64,000 bases of DNA from Lachancea thermotolerans CBS 6340 (lineage: Eukaryota > Ascomycota > Saccharomycetes > Saccharomycetales > Saccharomycetaceae): NCBI RefSeq assembly GCF_000142805.1, contig NC_013079.1:372001-436000 (forward strand), written 5' to 3'. How positions within the stretch are numbered: the stretch's first letter is position 1; the number at the start of each line of letters is the position of its first letter. Position numbers and translations under genes: made by a program. Below are positions 38,449 to 46,870 of this stretch, one piece after another. Under the pieces are notes generated by a model. That model was not told the DNA's origin. It made no database searches and worked only from the letters and a program-made list of their open reading frames with translations.

Positions 38449-39567
38449 ATGACCGAAGTACCGAGAAGTGAAACAGCAGGGAACAAGAGCAATGACAGCC
38501 GGCTTCAACGGCTTTCAAGCGAGTACCTCAAGCCGAATATAGGGTTACTCTACCTGCTAATATCGAACTTGTTCAACAGCGTTATGGTTGTTTCCACTAA
38601 GTTACTGGAAACAGATCCGGAGTTAGAAGAGCCGATCACACCCTTGCAGATATTGGTGGTTCGCATGTTCATCACGTATATTGGTACCCTGATTTACATG
38701 CTCTACAACCGCGATCGCATCGATCATGTTCCCTGGGGCCCCCCTGATATGCGTAAATGGCTGATCCTGAGGGGCTGCACGGGATTTTTTGGAGTCTTTG
38801 GGATGTACTATTCGCTGATGTATCTGTCAGTCCCAGACGCAACGATAATAACATTCCTGGGTCCATCATTCACGGGCTTATTGGCGTGGGCGATTTTGCG
38901 AGAGCGCTATTCCAAAGTGGAAGCTACGGGCGCTTTGGTGTCTCTCATGGGCGTGATACTGATAGTTCGGCCTTCGTTCCTGTTCGGAAGTTCCGCCACG
39001 GACGACTCGGGCGGAACTGCAGAGTCTCGCGACCCGCATGCCCGCCTTGTTGCCACAATAGTTGCACTGGTTGGTGTTATTGGAGCCTCGAACGTCTATA
39101 TCATCATAAGATATATCGGCCAAAGGGCGCACGCAATAATGAGCGTATCATATTTTGCACTCATAGCGTGTTGCGTATCCTTGGTTGGTATATGCGTCAT
39201 ACCTTCAATGGGTTTTCAAATTCCGCAGACTTCTAAACAATGGTTTCTATTCACGCTAATAGGATTCTCTGGGTTCTTTATGCAGCTGTTGTTGACTATG
39301 GGTATCCAAAGGGAGCGTGCTGGCAGAGGAGCAATCATGTCTTATTCCCAAATCATTTATGCGATCTTCTGGGACGTCTTTATATGGCACCACCTGCCTG
39401 GGCTGTGGTCTTGGTGTGGTATCATTGTTATCTTGGGGTCTGCGATTTGGGTTGTAAAGTGTAAACCGAAGTCAGAGTTCATAGCTACTGCTACCACTGA
39501 CCAGGAAAGCCAAGTGATACAGATGGAGGATTTCGAAATACATGATGACGAAGATGACATTAAATGA
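38449..39567 (+). CDS. EamA/DMT-family membrane transporter, YMR253C-like
   Basis: A ten-helix membrane protein of the drug/metabolite transporter superfamily, homologue of the uncharacterised YMR253C. The 372-residue product has a short cytosolic N-terminus and two EamA repeats. The first, about residues 30-175, has LYLLISNLFNSVMVVSTKLLE, GCTGFFGVFGMYYSLMYLSVPDATIITFLGPSFTGLLAW and ILRERYSKVEATGALVSLMGVILIVRP. The second, about 200-345, ends with GLWSWCGIIVILGSAIWVV. The C-terminal tail is acidic (EIHDDEDDIK). The substrate is unknown; membership in the clan does not tell it. Start ATG at 38449. It stands next to the YMR252C-like gene, as in S. cerevisiae. Confidence 0.9.
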   Translation: MTEVPRSETAGNKSNDSRLQRLSSEYLKPNIGLLYLLISNLFNSVMVVSTKLLETDPELEEPITPLQILVVRMFITYIGTLIYMLYNRDRIDHVPWGPPDMRKWLILRGCTGFFGVFGMYYSLMYLSVPDATIITFLGPSFTGLLAWAILRERYSKVEATGALVSLMGVILIVRPSFLFGSSATDDSGGTAESRDPHARLVATIVALVGVIGASNVYIIIRYIGQRAHAIMSVSYFALIACCVSLVGICVIPSMGFQIPQTSKQWFLFTLIGFSGFFMQLLLTMGIQRERAGRGAIMSYSQIIYAIFWDVFIWHHLPGLWSWCGIIVILGSAIWVVKCKPKSEFIATATTDQESQVIQMEDFEIHDDEDDIK

Positions 39568-39714
39568 TGCATCAGTGCTGATTTACAGTTTTGATCTTAG
39601 AGGCTATAAACAGTCTCGTCACTGGTGATTCAGTTATGAGAATCATCTATATAGAGACTAAATTCAAGGGACATACATATTATTAGATTTCAGGCTACAT
39701 CAGCATTGTATCGG

Positions 39715-40092
39715 ATGTTTCGGTTTCAGGCACCTTTCGCTACGCTAAGCCGCCGTCAAAGTACGTTTGCATACAAAAAGTGGGTTGACCTTGAAACCTC
39801 TCAAAGGCAGCAATTCATAAAAGGCTTTGTCGAGAACTACAGAAAGCAATACCCAGGTTCAAAGACTAATGTGTCGTTAAAGGGTTTAGCCCTCGGGATG
39901 GAGGACCACGCGGATGCTCCCACGGTTTTTGGAATATTTTATGATGACATTTGGGGCCTATGTAAAAAGTCTAAGGAAAGCTTATATTCAGGGGAGAAAA
40001 GTGCAGCACAGCGAAATGATATCAAACAGACTGGTCGATTCGGGCATGAAAGTTTCTACGATCTCTTGGTTGGGAAGGAGGGCGATCATTGA
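39715..40092 (+). CDS. Small mitochondrial protein, YMR252C-like
   Basis: Homologue of yeast YMR252C, a small mitochondrial protein of unknown function. From the ATG at 39715 it has 125 residues, with an Arg/Phe-rich presequence (MFRFQAPFATLSRRQSTFAYKK). A conserved-looking body follows, with GLALGMEDHADAPTVFGIFYDDIWGLC. A frame three codons longer begins at TTG and was rejected. The call depends on position beside the YMR253C-like gene and on the mitochondrial start; residue similarity to the yeast protein is not something I could align. Confidence 0.7.
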   Translation: MFRFQAPFATLSRRQSTFAYKKWVDLETSQRQQFIKGFVENYRKQYPGSKTNVSLKGLALGMEDHADAPTVFGIFYDDIWGLCKKSKESLYSGEKSAAQRNDIKQTGRFGHESFYDLLVGKEGDH

Positions 40093-40132
40093 AGAAAAGC
40101 GGGGTTAAAAAAGGTCAATCAAGAATGCAAGC

Positions 40133-41842
40133 CTAGCGTCTCTCGACCCCTAGCGCAGATATGATTTGCTTAGTAGCAGCCACTACGTCTTCGTCGCAGA
40201 ACCGCTTACCAGTGAGCTGTAAAGCAACAGGCCCACCAATGTACGACTCAGGGTCGTATCTGACATCACCATTTTCCTTGTACCATACCATCTTTTCATA
40301 TTCATTCTTTCTTAGCTCTGGAATGCCGGCATCCTTCTCCTTATCATGAGCAACATCAACAGGGAACGTGACATTTGGATAGTCCAATAAGTTCCAGAAT
40401 GAGGTGTAGCCCCAGTACAAAGATTCTCCAGGAATCTCAGAGGGGCCGTTGTAAGTAGGGGACAGAATGAAGTCCAATTCAGAGAAGTACTTTTGTTGCA
40501 TTTGAAGTTTCAAAGCATCTCTTTGTGCATTCAGCATTCTGTTTTCATATATAGAAAGCTTCTTTCCCCCACCAAACTTCATGTAGTGCTCCGTCAGGGG
40601 CAATAGGGGTTCTCCGCTTGGTGTCCACATAGAGAGCTGGATTTCGTTACCGTCACACGTGTAAAGCTTCAAGTTTGCTGTGTAAATATCAAGCATCTCT
40701 TCTTCAGAGAACCAGTCAGGTTTCAAGTTGACGATTTCGAAAGCTGGATTTTTGGAAAGCTTAGCAACCGTTTCGCTAATGGCTCTGGTAACTGCTGGGA
40801 AAGGGGTCACCAAGTTGTCATCGTAAAGCACACCAATTTTGATCTTTGGGGGCAAGCTGGGCTCACGCCAAGCAATTGGGATACAGTTGGGGTCGTAAGT
40901 CCAGGGTTGACCCTCATTGATGTATGCGCGCATGTAGGCGTCTAGTTCATCAATAGATCTTGCCAGTGGGCCTTGGACAGCAACAATCGATTCCTGACCT
41001 TTCCCACTAGATAGGCCGTTTAGCAGAGAGATTCTCTTTGTGGTGGGTCTCAGACCGAAGATATCAGTGAAAGCTGCAGGGGCGCGGACACTACCGCCGA
41101 TGTCGCTACCATGCCCAATAACTGACCCATGCATAGCAACTATCGCGGATTCACCACCAGAAGAACCGCCAGGAGACAGGCGTGTTGAAAGTGGATTTCT
41201 GGTCCGCCCAGTTATGTTATTCCAGGTGTCCAGGTGCATAATTCCTTGTGGCTGAGCGGTTCTGGTGTGGAAAACAGCTCCTAATTTACGCAAAATGGTG
41301 ATAGAGACAGCCTCGTTGTCAGGAATGTTTTCTAGGTATGCGACGTAAGAAGCGTTCGTTACCTTGCCCTTGAAGTTCATGTGCTCTTTTAGCGACACGA
41401 CTACACCGTGTAAAGGTCCAACGAGCTTCTTGTTCTCCTTAAGATAGTCATCTAGTTCTTGCGCTCTTGCTAACGCTTCCGGAATCAAGAATTGCATCAC
41501 GCAGTTTGTAGCGAGCTGTGCGATAATCGCAGCCTTGATGAATGCTTTTGTGATTACGGTTGCCGTGAGTTCGCCATCTAGCTGCTTGCGTGTCAGGTCC
41601 GAGATCGTTAGATCGTTGACGATGCTTGCCTCCTCGTTGGTAAGGAAGCTCAGGAACTGCCGGGCATCAATAGGCTCAGTGTCTAGCTCATTTTCCGATG
41701 GAATGGTGGCAACACACTTCTCATAGAAAGCAGGGTCGAATTGCTGCATTTGAGCAACAGCTTCCTTCTTGTACTCTTCGATGAGCGGCTCGTACTTGCT
41801 AAACTTGGCCGCGTCTTGCGCGGGAAACTTTTGTTGAGTCAT
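40133..41842 (-). CDS. Amidase of the amidase-signature family, Amd2-like
   Basis: Hydrolyses a carboxylic amide to acid and ammonia, a way to use amides as nitrogen source. The 569-residue product has the full Ser-cisSer-Lys triad of the amidase-signature family: K152 in SLKEH, S227 in PGGSSGG and S251 in GSDIGGSVRAPA. It resembles yeast Amd2 (YDR242W, 549 aa) and fungal acetamidases; the natural substrate is not known. Start ATG at 41842. It has no counterpart in the YMR25x order of its left neighbours and is the last gene before the GC rise, so it sits at the junction. GC is somewhat higher than in the genes further left. Confidence 0.9.
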   Translation of the reverse strand: MTQQKFPAQDAAKFSKYEPLIEEYKKEAVAQMQQFDPAFYEKCVATIPSENELDTEPIDARQFLSFLTNEEASIVNDLTISDLTRKQLDGELTATVITKAFIKAAIIAQLATNCVMQFLIPEALARAQELDDYLKENKKLVGPLHGVVVSLKEHMNFKGKVTNASYVAYLENIPDNEAVSITILRKLGAVFHTRTAQPQGIMHLDTWNNITGRTRNPLSTRLSPGGSSGGESAIVAMHGSVIGHGSDIGGSVRAPAAFTDIFGLRPTTKRISLLNGLSSGKGQESIVAVQGPLARSIDELDAYMRAYINEGQPWTYDPNCIPIAWREPSLPPKIKIGVLYDDNLVTPFPAVTRAISETVAKLSKNPAFEIVNLKPDWFSEEEMLDIYTANLKLYTCDGNEIQLSMWTPSGEPLLPLTEHYMKFGGGKKLSIYENRMLNAQRDALKLQMQQKYFSELDFILSPTYNGPSEIPGESLYWGYTSFWNLLDYPNVTFPVDVAHDKEKDAGIPELRKNEYEKMVWYKENGDVRYDPESYIGGPVALQLTGKRFCDEDVVAATKQIISALGVERR

Positions 41843-44166
41843 TACGATGAGTTGGAGTGTTTTGGCAAGTGCTTTCGCGTTCCAAACAGCACGAGAAATT
41901 GGCCTAATATGAGGAACACTGTGAGGAGGCTCAAGAAGAATATTCGCACTAGCCGGTCACCGACCACATTTATAGCCATGGGGGCGAGTAACGTCGCGGT
42001 TGTTTAACCAAATCGAGATCGGGAAAGATAAGCCTCTCTTAAGCGACGAAATGGCAGATAAGCAGATTAGGACTGCTTGCGCTTAATCGCTTTCCAAACG
42101 CGGTTCTGAAAAACTAAGCTTGCAAAAAAAGGGCGTAGGACGCGCTATAATGGCCGTGCCTGTGGTTTTTTCTTACGGGATGCCTATCTTGGAGAAGTCC
42201 CAAGATTCTTGACCCAGTAGTGTTTACCAGTCTTATCTCAGCCCTTATCTAATTTTTTGAATTCTAATAATCCGTGTAAGACTATGAGTATAATTGATTT
42301 CAGTAGCTCGGCTCTTCGAGTACGGAATCCTGCTAAACGAGAACGGGCAATGCACGCTACTCTACCCGTGGCTCTCCGTACATATAGCGGTTTTTATAAT
42401 GTTGGGAAGAGCGCTTGTTGGGCTCTGGCCGACGCGAAGTATTCCAACAGTCAGGATCTTCGGTAAAGCCCATGCTCGAGACAGCTACGATATGTCAGGC
42501 GGGACAGGAAGTCCGGGCCCCCTTACAGGGTTGTGAGCTGCGAGCACCGTTTTCTATCTTTAACGTTCCAAAGCAAGTTTGTGGAGGCGCGAGGTCGCGC
42601 TTGAATGTTTTCAAGACTGTGGCCTCGAGGTGGGCACCGTGGTCACGGGGCGAAACACAATTTCTTTCAGGCTCTACTGCATGGACTCTTCGGAGTGGTT
42701 GCAACACGCGTCGCCGGCCACGGCACGGGTATTTTCTAATGGACGCAAGGCGGCGGCGAAGGGTTTTGCCGGCGACTCACGGTTTGAAATTCCACCCACA
42801 CGGCCGGCTCCAGGGGAAGAATAGCTCAAAACCGGGCGAAAGTCCGCGATAACATGCCGGGCACATGACTGTCAATTTCTGCATCTGACCAGATATAAGG
42901 CCATGCCAGTCTTGAGGGAGCAGCCAGAAACTGGGGTCTAGCACTAACACCCGAAAGACCCAGCGAAAATTTGAAGTTTCACCGTTCTTGCACGAGGCTT
43001 CCATCTTTGGCGCGCGTTTAGGTTAGCCTGGGAAGGCTTCGATCATAGAAATTGCCTACCTCGCCCCCGCTAGGCAGCACCCCCCAAGAAAACTGTGCAG
43101 AGTGCTGCGATTTTTTGAGGCCAGTACATTCCAGATTACATGCACGACTTCGACTAGAAGGCAAGCGAGCGTCCCTGTTTTAACATGTTAAAGCCTATGC
43201 GGAGACCCTCCCTGTGCCGAAACTATGCGCAGCCGCTTGCAGTCAATCTGACTTCGTAGAAGAAGGCGCTCGAATGACTTCGCACCCTGCGACTCTTGCG
43301 CTAGAGGCGTTCCTACGACGCTTGCCGCACGAGAAGACGAAGGTTATGACCCAGAGGGCCCCGTTTGCCAGTTCGCAGGAGAACCTAGTAGTACCGAGTA
43401 GCACCGAGTAGCATCGAGTAGCATCTAGTAGCTCCCAGTAGCTCCTGCAAGTCGCCCTCTCACGTGAAGAGCGCACACCTTCAGACGCTGCGGCTGGCTT
43501 CACGTCTCCACGGAAACAGAGGTTGTCAGGAGTGCAAGCGTAGATACACAGATCACGTGCTATCACTCCCCACGCAAATAGTTGAGCTCGTGAGCCACGC
43601 GACCTGCTCCCACAGGCGCGGTTGGAACCGTGCAAGCCCGCTGCATACGAGTGCAGCAAGCAGAGTCTCCTGTAACGTGTTCCCCGTCCACTTCCATGTA
43701 TAGTGGTGAAAAATGGCGCTCAACCGTGTTGTTAACCGATACTTGCGCTCGGAAGTCCTGTTCTCCTTTTACGCTTCAATCGCTAGTAGCTCTGGCTGAT
43801 GACATATCGGCTTGCAGCTTTTCATGTGGGAGGATAAAACGGGCTAGCACGTCGGCCCGAGTGCCAGAATCACAGAACACGAAACAATATACAGAGCAGG
43901 TTGCCTCCCACCTGCTGAATTTAGGTGGCTTCCCTGACACGTTAGTTTTAAGGCTAGCAAAGAGCTCTGCTACCGCCAATATCCTCTGGACACGGCAGCG
44001 CTTCCGGCTGTTCAATGAGCCATTGTAACAACCGCATGGGTGGGTTTTATCGTACACAATGATATCCCAAGTGGCCTGTCGCTAGAAAAATTACAAATTC
44101 GTTCACCCTTCTAGTTCTTGTTGCCGCACAATCTGTCGGTGTAAGCTCTCCTAGCACATCTTCTGT
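41843..44166. other. Gene-free junction where base composition changes
   Basis: About 2.3 kb with no supported gene. By hand count the line 42241-42300 is about 27% GC. Lines from 42421 on are about 53-62% and stay high to the end of the window. Overlapping short frames (42415-42852, 43630-44028) come from the GC-rich base composition and have no motifs. TCACGTGA at 43460-43467 and ATCACGTG at 43552-43559 are E-boxes. It also separates two ancestral synteny blocks. Confidence 0.65.
43385..43447. repeat. Imperfect 10-base tandem repeat, six units
   Basis: Six head-to-tail units of about ten bases on the pattern AGTAGcacCG, with one to three changes between units. The step AGTAG recurs exactly every ten bases. 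It lies in the non-coding junction upstream of CDC34. Confidence 0.8.
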
Positions 44167-44994
44167 ATGAGCAACCGCAAGAATACGGCCGCCAGCCTGC
44201 TTCTCAGGCAGTACCGCGAACTGACCGATGCCAAGAAAGCGATTCCCTCCTTCCACATAGAGCTGGACGATGATTCCAACATCTTTCTGTGGAACATCGG
44301 CGTAATGGTGCTGAACGAAGACTCCATCTACCACGGCGGGTACTTCAAGGCGCAGATGCGGTTTCCAGAGGACTTCCCCTTCTCGCCGCCCACGTTCCGG
44401 TTCACACCCGCCATATACCACCCCAACGTGTACCGCGACGGGCGTTTGTGCATTTCGATCTTGCACACCAGCGGGGACCCAACCTCGGAGGAGCCGGACT
44501 CCGAAACGTGGTCTCCTGTGCAGACGGTCGAGAGCGTGCTGATCTCTATTGTGTCGCTTCTCGAAGACCCCAACATCTCCTCGCCGGCTAACGTCGACGC
44601 AGCGGTGGACTACCGCAAGAATATTGAACAGTACAAGCAGCGCGTGCAGCTTGAAGTCGAGCGCTCGAAACAGGACATACCGGAAGGATTTGTCATGCCG
44701 ACGTCACGTACCGCTTACGTTGCGCAGCGACAGGCCGAGCCCGAGGAGACCCGCGATCTCGGCGACAACTTCTGGTACGACAGCGACGACGAGGACGACG
44801 CCGACATCTACGGCTACGACCACAACGAAGAGCAGGAGGACAACGATATCCAGTTCGACGATAGCGAAAACGAGAACGACGACGATGACGACGTCAGCGT
44901 CGATAACGACAGCGTTATGGACCGCAAGCAGCCCAACAAAGCCGAAGACGAGAGCGATGACCTCGAAGACGGAGAGTTGAAGCTCGAGAAGTAG
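44167..44994 (+). CDS. CDC34: Cdc34, ubiquitin-conjugating enzyme of SCF ligases
   Basis: The E2 enzyme that works with SCF ligases to build K48 chains on Sic1, G1 cyclins and other targets, driving entry into S phase. The 275-residue product has the UBC fold at about residues 7-170. The catalytic cysteine is C95 (RDGRLCISILH), the same number as in yeast. Then comes the Cdc34-specific acidic loop (HTSGDPTSEEPDSETWSP, about 100-117). The last 75 residues are the long acidic tail that contacts Cul1/Cdc53. The tail is slightly shorter than the yeast one (295 aa total). GC is high, unlike genes left of 42 kb. Start ATG at 44167. SLM4 follows; CDC34 (YDR054C) and SLM4 (YBR077C) belong to paired blocks. 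Confidence 0.97.
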   Translation: MSNRKNTAASLLLRQYRELTDAKKAIPSFHIELDDDSNIFLWNIGVMVLNEDSIYHGGYFKAQMRFPEDFPFSPPTFRFTPAIYHPNVYRDGRLCISILHTSGDPTSEEPDSETWSPVQTVESVLISIVSLLEDPNISSPANVDAAVDYRKNIEQYKQRVQLEVERSKQDIPEGFVMPTSRTAYVAQRQAEPEETRDLGDNFWYDSDDEDDADIYGYDHNEEQEDNDIQFDDSENENDDDDDVSVDNDSVMDRKQPNKAEDESDDLEDGELKLEK

Positions 44995-45343
44995 TCCCGC
45001 TCCTCTGTCATATCTCAAGTTGCATCAACTGCAGGAACCCGCGGCTCATAAACCGGAAAAACTGTCGAATTCCATGGGTTCCTGGTCCGGCGAACTCATA
45101 GCGTTGCGGAGCCTCCCACGGCTCCTTCAAAAGGCCACACACGGCCCCGCGCGCTGCACACCTGGCTTCTGTCTTGCGCTGCGCGCTTGCATTCTGTTCT
45201 CTAACTGTTCTCTCTTCCCTTCCACATCGTTTGTAGTGAGTCTCGCGATCACCTGTGTAATGCTCTATCTAATATGGGAAACGTTCAACTTACTGGGCTC
45301 AGTTGTGCTGCTCCACGAACCACACGCACCGAGCACCATCATT
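44995..45343. other. CDC34-SLM4 spacer
   Basis: About 350 bases between tandem genes. The SLM4 frame stays open upstream from 45344, through an ATG at 45260 and other codons, but these residues do not resemble the family. I treat it as promoter and leader. Confidence 0.4.
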
Positions 45344-45811
45344 ATGCTCCATGGCAAGAACATCCACCACCTGCTAGAGCTCACGCTCTCCCCGGTACAG
45401 ACCGTGGTTGCGGAACATGAGCCGCTTTTTTCCTCGCTCTTGGTGTCGTGCACCAACGGAAGCATTATTTCGTATGCCAACAGCGATACCGCCCCTACGA
45501 CCTATAACAACTCTAGCAACAACCTCAAGATGATGGCACTGCTTGTCAGGGACAAGTGGAACGAAGACCAGCAAGACCCCAGCGCTCAAGCGACACATAG
45601 CTGCTACCAGTGCGAGGCCGAGGACGGCGAGGTTACGCGTGTGTACACCTATGAGCTGGAAGACCTTCACGCTTGCGTCGCACAGATACCTAGAAGCGAC
45701 CTGCTTTTACTGTTCATCGCCAGCAGTGATTACCCTTACGGCTTACTGGTAAAGAAGATGAAGGCGGCCTTGCGAGCGTTTTCCAGCATGTATGGGTACA
45801 AGCTGGACTGA
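45344..45811 (+). CDS. SLM4: Slm4/Ego3, subunit of the EGO (Ragulator-like) complex
   Basis: Ego3 is a roadblock/longin-fold subunit of the vacuolar EGO complex, which anchors the Gtr1-Gtr2 GTPases and signals amino acids to TORC1. From the ATG at 45344 the product has 155 residues (yeast 162) and begins MLHGKNIHHLLELTL, matching yeast MLHSKNVKGFLENTL. Close matches follow: NNLKMMALLVRDKWNED, SCYQCE, YTYELEDLHACVAQIPRSDLLLLFIA, YPYGLLVKKMKAALR and the ending YGYKLD. An in-frame ATG at 45260 would add 28 residues with no family match; I prefer the shorter start. It is GC-rich like its neighbours. Confidence 0.95.
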   Translation: MLHGKNIHHLLELTLSPVQTVVAEHEPLFSSLLVSCTNGSIISYANSDTAPTTYNNSSNNLKMMALLVRDKWNEDQQDPSAQATHSCYQCEAEDGEVTRVYTYELEDLHACVAQIPRSDLLLLFIASSDYPYGLLVKKMKAALRAFSSMYGYKLD

Positions 45812-46870
45812 TAGCGGACTAGAGACGGGGGCCGGGGCGTATGTTGCGTTCAGCATCTATTCGGTCCTGTGGACTGAGCGTGCGCCTCTGCATGCCGAGT
45901 GTATTCTTCACATGAATTTAGCGTACACTTCGCATGGACCGAGGCGTGCTGTATTGCAAGTTTTGTCCTCCAACTTACGATCTGCAAGACCTGTGCATAC
46001 AACAAGCCTCAGAGCATGGCAGGGAGCAAATACGTGCTAGGAATTGCGTTGGCTAAGGAGCTCAAATATTCGCTCAAAGTCCGTTATCTTGCCTAGGCTT
46101 CAAGTCCGCAGACAGACGCTTCCTTGCGTTACAGCAGAAAGCCGTGCCTATAACAAGAAAAGGGTCTTCGTAAACCTTTGCCTCGATACTCTTGTGGGAT
46201 CTCACTCAGGGTAGCGTTATCCCGGGGGGCCGAATTTGTTGCTCAAGCGGCAAATTCGCTCACGTAGGTCGCAGTACATGTCACATTTTCACGTGTGTGT
46301 TCTCGGAGCCTCAGGCAGGCGGGCAACGCCGTTTCGCATGACGTGAAGCTCGCAGCTGCTTCTGAATAGCATGCGTCCTACAATTTCCACTGCTTATATA
46401 ATCTTAGTGTCTCTAGAGGATGAAGTGCTCAATAAAAGGTGAAATGACGTGTAAAGGGCGGACGTCTCCATGCCCTTGAGCGAGTGCTTCACGTGAAATT
46501 TGCCTCACTCCAAGTTCTCCGATTTCGTTTTCAGTTTTTCCGTGGTCTAGTCAAATGCACGGTTCATGCATCGCTCTTTGGCTGTCTCATGACCTGGTCC
46601 GGAGTTAAAGCTTCAACTTGGTCACCCTCGAGAAATTTCGTATAACGCTATGTAAGAGTTCAGTCACGAGCTCATTCTCCTTATGGCCAATACCTTTAGA
46701 CGAGAACGGTCACATCGCTACCAACGACTGCAAAAAACGCGAGTACCGCGCTGTGAGTTTAATAAAATCGATTCTCGCGTTTTTCGTTACACGTTAAACC
46801 TCCATTAACCATATTCTCGGTCAGATCAGTAACAAATTGCCAAAGGCTCTGGAGGGTGTTCGAGATCGCA
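45812..46870. promoter_or_regulatory. SLM4-DBF4 spacer with G1/S-type promoter elements
   Basis: About 1.06 kb. An inverted pair AAAAACGCGAG (46733-46743) and CTCGCGTTTTT (46774-46784) lies 87-138 bases upstream of the DBF4 start. Each contains a core close to the MBF site (ACGCGT) and the SBF site. An E-box TCACGTGA is at 46489-46496 and TCACGTG at 46289-46295. The rest has no supported gene. Confidence 0.5.

Noticed and set aside
42415-42852. 145-codon frame at the composition boundary
   Set aside because: Overlaps other frames of similar length on both strands, starts at a non-ATG codon, and comes from high GC lowering stop frequency.
42000-43000. Centromere at the composition boundary
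   Set aside because: No CDEI-AT-rich-CDEIII arrangement found in this kilobase.
44995-45343. Longer SLM4 start (ATG 45260 or earlier)
   Set aside because: Added residues are unlike the family; the match to yeast begins exactly at the ATG at 45344.
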